From: an uncultured Deferribacteraceae bacterium
GTDB taxonomy: Bacteria; Chrysiogenota; Deferribacteres; Deferribacterales; Mucispirillaceae
Direction: 5' to 3'
Assembly (NCBI GenBank): GCA_947041225.1
Contig: CAMRDM010000009.1
Coordinates: forward strand, 1-42,085
DNA: 42,085 bases
In this document: piece after piece, positions 19,949-28,005 of the stretch
Numbering within the stretch: the stretch's first letter is position 1
Layout of the letters: the number at the start of each line of letters is the position of its first letter
Notes under the pieces: model-generated
Told to the model about the DNA's origin: nothing
The model's database searches: none
The model's input: only the letters and a program-made list of their open reading frames with translations
Translations under genes and position numbers: made by a program

Positions 19949-19963
19949 GATAGTTGAACTATC
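19949..19963. repeat. Perfect inverted repeat GATAGTTgAACTATC upstream of traA
   Basis: Direct reading of the 15-nt palindrome in the traA upstream region. Confidence 0.8.
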
Positions 19964-20036
19964 CTTTATCTAGCAGGCTCTCTTTAGCTACGGTTTTTTG
20001 ATAACACTTTTATGAAGTTTGGGAGATTGATTTTAA

Positions 20037-20056
20037 ACCATATAAATTTATACGGT
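20037..20056. terminator. 20-bp palindrome ACCATATAAATTTATACGGT followed by T-rich tract (+ strand)
   Basis: Near-perfect palindrome followed by ttttagattttttt; could be a terminator or an operator. Confidence 0.4.
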
Positions 20057-20164
20057 TTTTAGATTTTTTTAGAATTTTTGATTGAATTTGTTGATATTAT
20101 TGAATAACTACTGATTTTTTGATATAGCAATATTACTTGATATAATAACTGCTCTTAAACTTGT

Positions 20165-21664
20165 TTAATTGATTAACGCTGAGACGATCTCAGGTGGTGC
20201 ATGGCTTCGTAATTGAGTAAGCCCTTTCTTGATAAGCCTACCTGCTTGCGTAAATGAACATTTATACTTCTTACCTAACTCTCTTAAACTATACGTTTTG
20301 TACTCCTCATTTAATCCAAAATGATCGGATACTATATCTGCGATATTACTATCTATTTTACCTAACAGCTCTGATAGGTACTCTCTAACATTATCATGGT
20401 AGATATCGTTTACATCATCTTGATCTACTGTTGCAATTCTATCTTGTAGATCGCTTATATCTTCATGATGAAATTTAATTACAGTAACACCAGTTGACGT
20501 GCAACGTTTACTTGTCATAAATTTCTGCATACTAAATTTTAAACTGTTGAGTAAGTGGCTATCAATTTTATCTCTATTTTCTTTGATATCCAAAAGTAGA
20601 AGAATTCTTGCTTCTTGAATAAAATCATCTATATCGATATCAGACACACCGTACGACCATCTATAATACCAACCTTTTAAAGTGTTACTTGATTTAGTGA
20701 TTATCGCCTCTACCTTCGATGTAGATAGATCATTGTACTCTTTATTGATATTACAAGTGCTTACGCTCTCTGATGGCGTTTCACAGTTAAGCAATGAGTA
20801 TATTACTCCGTTCGCTTTCCTGCGTGAGATATAGAAAGATGCTTCATCTTTTAATCTACTGAAAATATTTTTTATATGTGTTGGAGAGTGAACACGATCT
20901 TTATATCTTTCAGATTTATATAAGTATGCGATGATATGTTTTAGATCGTTATAGCTGTAGCCTTTGATAAGTAGATTTCTAAGACTGCTAGTATAACTTT
21001 TAATTTTGTCATAAGTTAAAGTTGTAGTAGTAAGATTTTGAAAGAGGCTTGCAAGTAGAGTGCTTTGTTTATCTATTAATTCTTTATCGAAGTAACCAGC
21101 TAAACGGTTGCTATTAAGTTTATATTGATAAACTCTACCGACAAGTTTTTTAGTTAGAAATCCGTTACTCTCCAAAATTGAAATAATGCTACTGATACTA
21201 CTTACACAGCGATCAGCCTCTAACTCTTTTTTAAGTGAGCTTATAGAGAACGTTAATTCATCATTACCGTGTAAAACGTGTTGACGAAATTTATTGATGA
21301 TAGCAGCAGTTATGTATTCAGGGATATCGATAAGATCGACACCCTCAAGCATAGATATTAAGCGATTGTTGTTAGGGTATAGTTGAGTATTAACTTTATA
21401 CATTTTTTTTGCATAGAGTGAGTTTTTTCTTGAAGTGATTAATCCGATCTCTTCAAGATGATTTAATTTTATGCGTAGGGTAGGGATAGATTTATCGTAG
21501 AACGATAATCGTTTGATATCATAAATATCTAACTCTTCTTTTGAAGAGAAGTATATCTGATTAAGCAAGACAGTTAATTCATAACTACCAGTTAATTTAA
21601 GATACGATTGATATATCGGTATTTTGACTGAGTTGGACTCTATCGGCAACTTATGATTCAACAT
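20165..21664 (-). CDS. Putative regulator: N-terminal winged-helix/DnaD-like regions and C-terminal sigma-70 region 2/4-like segment
   Basis: C-terminus 'DIDIDDFIQEARILLLLDIKENRD' (region 2-like) and 'HFGLNEEYKTYSLRELGKKYKCSFTQAGRLIKKGLTQLRSH' (region 4/HTH-like); middle 'YSYNDLKHIIAYLYKSERYKDRVHSPTHIKNIFSRLKDEASFY' resembles phage/plasmid replication organiser C-domains. Confidence 0.6.
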   Translation of the reverse strand: MLNHKLPIESNSVKIPIYQSYLKLTGSYELTVLLNQIYFSSKEELDIYDIKRLSFYDKSIPTLRIKLNHLEEIGLITSRKNSLYAKKMYKVNTQLYPNNNRLISMLEGVDLIDIPEYITAAIINKFRQHVLHGNDELTFSISSLKKELEADRCVSSISSIISILESNGFLTKKLVGRVYQYKLNSNRLAGYFDKELIDKQSTLLASLFQNLTTTTLTYDKIKSYTSSLRNLLIKGYSYNDLKHIIAYLYKSERYKDRVHSPTHIKNIFSRLKDEASFYISRRKANGVIYSLLNCETPSESVSTCNINKEYNDLSTSKVEAIITKSSNTLKGWYYRWSYGVSDIDIDDFIQEARILLLLDIKENRDKIDSHLLNSLKFSMQKFMTSKRCTSTGVTVIKFHHEDISDLQDRIATVDQDDVNDIYHDNVREYLSELLGKIDSNIADIVSDHFGLNEEYKTYSLRELGKKYKCSFTQAGRLIKKGLTQLRSHAPPEIVSALIN

Positions 21665-21705
21665 AAGCGACCTATGAGTAGAGAAGTAAATTGTAAGGGT
21701 TTAAG

Positions 21706-21809
21706 TTCGCTCCCCAATAAAAGAGGAGCGAAAACTTGAATCCAGATAGCGTTTACATAATTGTAACCAGCACAGCAACAATGAAGTAGATCAAAACGGT
21801 TGCTATCTG
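21706..21809 (-). other. Structured leader/intergenic RNA candidate upstream of the regulator gene
   Basis: Stem TTCGCTCC (21706-21713)/GGAGCGAA (21725-21732); stem CAGATAG (21743-21749)/CTATCTG (21803-21809) extended by CGTTT/AAACG and an inner ATTGT/ACAAT. Confidence 0.45.
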
Positions 21810-21858
21810 TGTTCTTTTTTAAGACTATTATATCTGTAAAGAATAATAGTGTCTAAAG

Positions 21859-21931
21859 CTCCCCGGGACGGGTTCGAACCGCCGACCCAGTGATTAACAG
21901 TCACTTGCTCTGCCAGCTGAGCTACCGGGGA
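21859..21931 (-). tRNA. tRNA-Asn(GTT)
   Basis: Reverse complement TCCCCGGTAGCTCAGCTGGCAGAGCAAGTGACTGTTAATCACTGGGTCGGCGGTTCGAACCCGTCCCGGGGAG folds as cloverleaf; anticodon loop CTGTTAATC = GTT; no encoded CCA. Confidence 0.96.
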
Positions 21932-22406
21932 ATAGACTAAATTTTTGTTGAAATGTTTTAAGATTTACGAGACTTTATAGCCTTGTTGCTCATCAAAACC
22001 GCATGATTTATCTATACTATCACAACTTTTAAATTTCATCAATACTTTTTTTATATTTGTAGATAAATATATTTCTATTACTAGTTTACTATATTAATAA
22101 CTATAAGTTAGTATAGTAAATTACATCTTTTATTTAGATCAATTATAGTAGAAATTTATTGTTATATATAGCATGGAACTCTATAAGATTATGTAATTGA
22201 GATTGACTGTATGGCGTATAAGTTTAGTGGTATACAGGTTTTTGATATGGTAGATACTTTAGAATTTTTCAAGGTATTAATGCGATGTTACAGATTTTTT
22301 TGAATATGTTTTAGTAAATCTTGCAACCTTATTTAGTTTTTCGTAATTAGTTTTATTCTACTTGGTTGCTAGGAAATAGTGTACTTTCATTCAACGATAA
22401 GTTTAT

Positions 22407-23033
22407 TTAGTCGTCATCATCTAGAAAATCATCATCATTTAGAAAGTCATATTCTCTAAGCATAATTTTTTCTAAATACTCATCAAAACTATTTGCAATT
22501 ACTTCAAACTCATCAGGATCATGAACAAACATAATTACTTGTCCATACACACCTTTTTCACTTGGTGAAAAATCAATAAAAAGAGTTGATGTACCACCGT
22601 TATTACTGCAATCAGAAAAATGTAGCCAATTCATTTTTTTTGAGTCTCGTATAATCTTTTCATCTATAGATGCTAACTCATCATGCTCATCATCTAACAT
22701 TTCTTCATACAACTCGAAAGCTTCATTTTTATTTTTTATAATCTGCTTTGCTGATAATAGATAATAAGGATACTCCTCCAAGTCAGAGCCTAGTATAAAA
22801 CATGTTAAAGTTCCACCACTATATTTTCTAAAATACGTACCATCTACAATTTGTAGTAAATCAATAAGTGTTTTAGGTGTGTTAGGATATAGTTCTAAAA
22901 GTTTTTTTATGTCACTATCGGTTGCACCTTGTGATAATTTTTCGAAATCTTCATAATCCTTTTTTATAAATTCATCTTCAATAAGCTCATAAGCATTTTT
23001 TAGTCCATCTATATATTTTTTAGCTAAACTCAT
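22407..23033 (-). CDS. SMI1/KNR4 (SUKH)-family protein, possible immunity protein
   Basis: 'SQGATDSDIKKLLELYPNTPKTLIDLLQIVDGTYFRKYSGGTLTCFILGSDLEEYPYYLLSAKQI' follows the SMI1/KNR4 pattern; acidic. Confidence 0.7.
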   Translation of the reverse strand: MSLAKKYIDGLKNAYELIEDEFIKKDYEDFEKLSQGATDSDIKKLLELYPNTPKTLIDLLQIVDGTYFRKYSGGTLTCFILGSDLEEYPYYLLSAKQIIKNKNEAFELYEEMLDDEHDELASIDEKIIRDSKKMNWLHFSDCSNNGGTSTLFIDFSPSEKGVYGQVIMFVHDPDEFEVIANSFDEYLEKIMLREYDFLNDDDFLDDDD

Positions 23034-23342
23034 TTCTTTTTCCCCATTTATATATATAATTTATACACTCTTAACCGATAATATAGTAAACATTTTCATA
23101 ATACAAGAGATAATAGGTGAGTTTTATATTTCTACATATTTTTTGTTTATTCAAAATAGATAGTTGTTTTATCTGCATAGAGACATTTATGCTGTTGAGA
23201 GTATTTGAGAGTATAAATGTTTTTGTATGGGTATAGTATAGCTATTAGTAGTTGTATATACAGGAATATTATGTGATGAAATAAATATTTATGAGTATAA
23301 TTGTATAACTGTATGGTTCAAGTAATATATGATTTAAAAAAT

Positions 23343-23371
23343 AACCCCACACTTTAAAAGTTATGGGGTTT
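23343..23371. terminator. Hairpin AACCCCA...TGGGGTT at the 3' end of GLUG lipoprotein gene A
   Basis: aaccccacactttaaaagttatggggtt with flanking A/T tracts. Confidence 0.75.
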
Positions 23372-23392
23372 AAATTTTTGTATTTTAATATT

Positions 23393-25444
23393 TTACTGTA
23401 CTTTCACTTCTCTATTATTTCTAAGGGTAGGGTATATACCACCATCTAGTAACAGCCAAATACTGCTATCACCAGTGATATCCCAATTAGTGAAATTTGT
23501 AAATATATCTTTAAATCCGTCAGCGTCAATTTCTTTATTATTAATATCTGCATTCGCAAATGGATTTGTTGTTGGTGCATACCAGTAGTTACTGTTATAG
23601 CTAGGTTGAGTTGAGTTTCTTTCAGTTGAACCTATTATTGCTCCTGATTTGAATATATCTTGACTATCTATATCACCGTAACTAAATGTTTTTTCAATAG
23701 TAGTTTGAGCATTAGATTGTTGACTAAGATATACTCTTCCGATTATTCCACCTGAAATATTACGTCCATTTATATTTCCAGCATTATACGAGTTGGTTAT
23801 CTTGTTAAGAATTGGTGCCGTATAGTAATTAGTTCCAATAATTCCACCTGCAAAACTTGTGTTACTGCTACCTAATATATCTCCCTTATTATACGTCTCC
23901 TCAATAATCATTACTGTGTTAGTATTATTACCGATAATACCACCTGAGTGAATTGTACCTACTACAGTTCCTGTATTATACGAACGAGAGATATCTAGAG
24001 GTTTATTTTCATTATAAATATTTCCGATAATACCTCCACCAGTACTACTACTATTTATAGCACCACTATTATAACTACTCTCTATATTAGTCGTGATATC
24101 TAATGCATTATTATTTCTAATACTTCCTGCTATTCCACCTGTATAATCGTAACTGCTTATGTTACCTACGTTATGAGTGCTTACTATATTTAAAGAAGTA
24201 CTATTGATATTTCCGATTATTCCACCTACATAACTGTAGGTATTGAAACCCATTAAATCACCAGTATTAAATGTGTTTTCTATATTTACTGTCATTGGAC
24301 GAGTAGATATTGTATATCCTATAATACCTCCAACATTTCCACCAGTCGTCATATCAGAGTGATTTATTAATCCATCAAGTGAGATATTAGAGTTAGTTGA
24401 TTCTGCAATAAATCCACTACTATTATTTTTTTGATTTTTTCCAGTAGATATTTTTCTTGAGCTTATTGAGTTCGTTATAGAGATAGTTGCATTATCAGCT
24501 GATGCAATAAATCCACCCATGATAGATTGTTCACCGTTTGCACCACTAGTAGAAAATAACTGTAAATAGTTTGATGAGTTAATGATGTTAAGTTCAAGCA
24601 TAGATAATTCTGTACCGTATATCTCTCCAACAAATGCACTTACGTATTTTTCACCAGTAACCTTTCCACTATCAAGTGTAAGATATTTTATCGTACTGTT
24701 ACCAATAATTTTTTTAATTAATGCTGTGGGTGTATTATCATTACTATTAACTATATTTAAGTTTCTTATAGTTTTATTATCACCATCAAAAATACCAGCA
24801 AACTCATTTAATCCAGTAAATGGTTTGTTACCCATATTAATATTGTTAGTTAATCTTATATTTTTATCAATGGTTGGAAGTTTAGATAAACCGAATAAAT
24901 CTGCAGCACTACTTATAAGATAGTAATCATCATCTGAAACATTAGGTTCAGTTTCTTCACTACCATTCCATGGAGGTATGAACTCTCCAAACCTTATCAT
25001 GAATGTGTATATTTCATTTAAAGTTTTATTAGGATGAGCTGTCTCAGTGATACTTATATCAAAATAAACCGTTAAAGTGTTATCGTTTGCTACTGTACCA
25101 CCGATCGCTGGATTACCTAATATATGCGTGATTGAACTGTTTTTATTTAACTTTGCATTTATTCCAGCTTTTAATTCTTCTATTATACCTTCAGCTGTTT
25201 GAGTATTATAAGTTATGTGAGCTACATTATACTTTATAAATGTTTGATCTTGATTGGCAAATGTTTTACCTGTGATACTATCTATAGTGAAATCACTTCC
25301 TAGATAAAATACGGTTAGATCATCAGGCTTCTCTGAAGGAACACAATTACCACCACCGTTATCGTTACAATTACTGTTTGACTTTTCTGCCTGACAACCT
25401 ACTATAATCGATAGTAGGGCTACTAAAAGTAGTATTTTCCTCAT
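23393..25444 (-). CDS. Lipoprotein with GLUG-type repeats (copy A)
   Basis: Lipobox 'LLSIIVGC'; repeated 'GGIIG' units (VGGIIGYT, VGGIIGNI, TGGIAGSI, GGGIIGNI, SGGIIGNN, AGGIIGTN, SGGIIGRV); extra N-terminal domain before the repeats. Confidence 0.85.
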   Translation of the reverse strand: MRKILLLVALLSIIVGCQAEKSNSNCNDNGGGNCVPSEKPDDLTVFYLGSDFTIDSITGKTFANQDQTFIKYNVAHITYNTQTAEGIIEELKAGINAKLNKNSSITHILGNPAIGGTVANDNTLTVYFDISITETAHPNKTLNEIYTFMIRFGEFIPPWNGSEETEPNVSDDDYYLISSAADLFGLSKLPTIDKNIRLTNNINMGNKPFTGLNEFAGIFDGDNKTIRNLNIVNSNDNTPTALIKKIIGNSTIKYLTLDSGKVTGEKYVSAFVGEIYGTELSMLELNIINSSNYLQLFSTSGANGEQSIMGGFIASADNATISITNSISSRKISTGKNQKNNSSGFIAESTNSNISLDGLINHSDMTTGGNVGGIIGYTISTRPMTVNIENTFNTGDLMGFNTYSYVGGIIGNINSTSLNIVSTHNVGNISSYDYTGGIAGSIRNNNALDITTNIESSYNSGAINSSSTGGGIIGNIYNENKPLDISRSYNTGTVVGTIHSGGIIGNNTNTVMIIEETYNKGDILGSSNTSFAGGIIGTNYYTAPILNKITNSYNAGNINGRNISGGIIGRVYLSQQSNAQTTIEKTFSYGDIDSQDIFKSGAIIGSTERNSTQPSYNSNYWYAPTTNPFANADINNKEIDADGFKDIFTNFTNWDITGDSSIWLLLDGGIYPTLRNNREVKVQ

Positions 25445-25547
25445 ATTATATTCTCCTTGTTAATACTTCCTAAGGGATTACAATTAATATATATAGATTG
25501 AATAAATTTGCAATGTTTTTTTGATACTATGTTAATGAATTGTTTTA

Positions 25548-26567
25548 TTACTCTTCATTATCAATCATAGATAGATCAGCGAGACATCCTGACCATGATA
25601 GACCTACTCCAAACCCCATAAGTAATCCTCTTTGCCCTAACTTAATATCTCTTTTCTGCATTCTGTTGATGGCATTAGGAATTGATGCGTGAGTTGTGTT
25701 CCCTATATCTGAAATATCGTTCCAATATCTTCCATCATCTGGTATATTGCACGCTTTTTGTATACCTTCAAGCATCATTTTGTTAGCTTGATGAAAAATA
25801 AAATTATCTATATCACTTATATTTAATCTTGCTGATTCTAATATTTCATTCATCATTATCGGTACAACTTTTTGAGTAAACTGCATAACAGATTTCCCGT
25901 CCATATATATATGAGCATCGTTTCGAGCGTTACCGAATTGATCGTAGATATCTTTATAAGCTAATTCTCTATCGGTGTGCTTCATTCTTGCACCTCCATA
26001 GTGAATAATTATTTTATGATAATCTTTACCTTTTGTACCGAATTTGAAATTACTTATAAACTCTCTTCTTGAGTATTTCCCAGAGATCAATGTTGCAGCA
26101 GCAGAGTCGCCAAAGATAGGTTTTGTACGCATATCTCCTTGATGAACAATTTTACTTAACGTATCTGCATTGATAAGTAAAATATTATTTGCCATTCCTG
26201 TTTCAATAAACCCTTTAGCCATAGATAAACTGTATGCATATCCAGAACAGCCTTGAGTTATATCAAATGCGAAAGTATCATCACGAAGGTTTAATCTTCC
26301 CTGCATAACACAAGCTGTTGATGGCATAACGTAGTCGGCTGATTGAGTACAGAGAATAATACCGTCGATTGAGTTTCTGTCTATATTATATTGTTTAAAT
26401 AGTTTTTCAGCAGCGATCACACCTAAGTCTGATGCACACTCATCTTCTCTAGCGTAGTGATATGAGTAGACACCGATTTTTGACGTTAATCGTCCTTCAG
26501 GATCATTATATACAATTTTTTCAGGATAATGAGAAGCTATGTGTTTAATATAAGCTCTTTTTATCAT
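25548..26567 (-). CDS. 3-oxoacyl-ACP synthase III-like (KAS III/FabH superfamily) protein, copy A
   Basis: Catalytic-triad-like residues: Cys in 'DITQGCSGYAY', His in 'NFIFHQANKM', Asn in 'DIGNTTHASIP'; C-terminal 'GLLMGFGVGLSWSGCL'. Confidence 0.9.
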   Translation of the reverse strand: MIKRAYIKHIASHYPEKIVYNDPEGRLTSKIGVYSYHYAREDECASDLGVIAAEKLFKQYNIDRNSIDGIILCTQSADYVMPSTACVMQGRLNLRDDTFAFDITQGCSGYAYSLSMAKGFIETGMANNILLINADTLSKIVHQGDMRTKPIFGDSAAATLISGKYSRREFISNFKFGTKGKDYHKIIIHYGGARMKHTDRELAYKDIYDQFGNARNDAHIYMDGKSVMQFTQKVVPIMMNEILESARLNISDIDNFIFHQANKMMLEGIQKACNIPDDGRYWNDISDIGNTTHASIPNAINRMQKRDIKLGQRGLLMGFGVGLSWSGCLADLSMIDNEE

Positions 26568-26941
26568 CTCTTCTCCTTAAGATACTACTTAGTTAGTATT
26601 TAATAATTTCACTATACCTATAATTGATTAGAAGGAAACTCTATTATATTAACATAATTTAGTAATTTATGCAAATAAGGAGCAGAGCATCTCTATATAA
26701 AGTGATCACTTAATATTTATTGTTATATACCATTATTTATACTGTTTATTCGAGTTATGTAGTTGATAATATTAAGAGTGATACTGTTTGATTTATTATA
26801 ATATTAGTAAAAAATTAATATATACATATATTATAAAACATACAGGATCACGATAGATATTTATATGATTATATTTATATGTGATTGCTACTTCTCTTCT
26901 ACATTTATAATATATCATTTAACTGATATTTAAAATAATGC

Positions 26942-26972
26942 TTGACCTAGCGTTCACTCTAGGTTGTAGTAT
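26942..26972 (+). promoter_or_regulatory. MerR-family-type promoter (TTGACC - 19 bp - TAGTAT) with inverted repeat ACCTAG-N8-CTAGGT
   Basis: ttgacctagcgttcactctaggttgtagtat: lengthened 19-bp spacer with dyad between -35 and -10, directly upstream of an SDR gene. Confidence 0.75.
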
Positions 26973-27004
26973 ACTACTCACACAAACTTTAGGAGGTTTT
27001 ACAA

Positions 27005-27775
27005 ATGGGAAAAGAAGAAACAAAAGTTAGTTATGTAGCGATCACTGGTGCAAGTTCAGGTATCGGATATGATATTGCAAAAGCGTTCGCTGGACGCCAT
27101 AAAAATTTAATTCTTATAGCTAGACGTAAAGAAAATTTAGAGAAGTTAAAAGAAGAAATTCTACAGATTTCACCGTCTATTGATGTAGTAATAAAATTAG
27201 CAGATTTATCTGTTATGGAGAATGTATACGCTCTTTATGAGAGTCTAAAACCTTATCATATAGATACATTTATTAATAATGCAGGATTAGGAAATTATGG
27301 AACTGTGGCAGAACAGAGTATAGAGATGACATCAACTATGTTGCGTGTAAATATTGAAGCGTTAACTATTTTATCATCACTTTATGTGAAAGATTATAAA
27401 GATGTTGCAGGCACTCAACTTATAAATGTTTCATCAGGTGCAGGATATATTGTTGTTGGAAATGTAGTTGCTTACAGTGCGACTAAGTTTTATGTTAGTG
27501 CATTTACAGAAGGGTTAGCAAGAGAGTTGCAAGAGGGTAATGCAAAGCTACAAGCGAAAGTTTTAGCACCTGCTGCTACACAAACTGAGTTTGGATCGGT
27601 TGCTACAAATACTGATACATACGATTACGATAAACATTTTAGTAGATATCACACAAGCGAACAGATGGCAGGATTTTTACTTGATCTATATGATAGTAGT
27701 GAAACAGTTGGAATAGTAGATTTAGCAGATTTTACATTTAAACTAATTTCTCCAAAGTTCCCTTATGAAGGTTAG
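27005..27775 (+). CDS. Short-chain dehydrogenase/reductase (SDR)
   Basis: 'YVAITGASSGIGYDIAKAFAGRHKNLILIARR' Rossmann motif, 'NNAGLGNYG', 'YSATKFYVSAFTEGLARELQ'; SD aggagg. Confidence 0.93.
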   Translation: MGKEETKVSYVAITGASSGIGYDIAKAFAGRHKNLILIARRKENLEKLKEEILQISPSIDVVIKLADLSVMENVYALYESLKPYHIDTFINNAGLGNYGTVAEQSIEMTSTMLRVNIEALTILSSLYVKDYKDVAGTQLINVSSGAGYIVVGNVVAYSATKFYVSAFTEGLARELQEGNAKLQAKVLAPAATQTEFGSVATNTDTYDYDKHFSRYHTSEQMAGFLLDLYDSSETVGIVDLADFTFKLISPKFPYEG

Positions 27776-27901
27776 ATTATTGTTTTAAAAAGTTTCTAAC
27801 TTATAATTTATAAAGATAGATTTTTTGTATATATAAAACCTAAAATATTTATTAAGCCTAAAATATTATTATAGAAACTGATAGAGTATTTTATGAAATG
27901 A

Positions 27902-27931
27902 AAACCCCACAGTGTTAAACTATGGGGTTTT
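27902..27931. terminator. Hairpin AAACCCCA...TGGGGTTT at the 3' end of GLUG lipoprotein gene B
   Basis: aaaaccccacagtgttaaactatggggtttt; same stem sequence as the hairpin at 23343-23371. Confidence 0.78.
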
Positions 27932-28005
27932 ATATTAATATTTTTTATACTAAGTATTTTTGTATTTTATACTTTAGTATATTTATACTTTAATACGTTG
28001 TTAAA

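Noticed and set aside
19970-20010. Riboswitch-like sequence (CCGTAGCTAAAGAGAGCCTGCTAG on minus strand) considered as a c-di-GMP/GEMM-type element
   Set aside because: Only loosely similar; conserved core elements not found, so not called.
21859-21931. Claiming a proven ICE integrated at tRNA-Asn
   Set aside because: No integrase and no second copy of the tRNA 3' end seen inside the window; kept only as a hypothesis.
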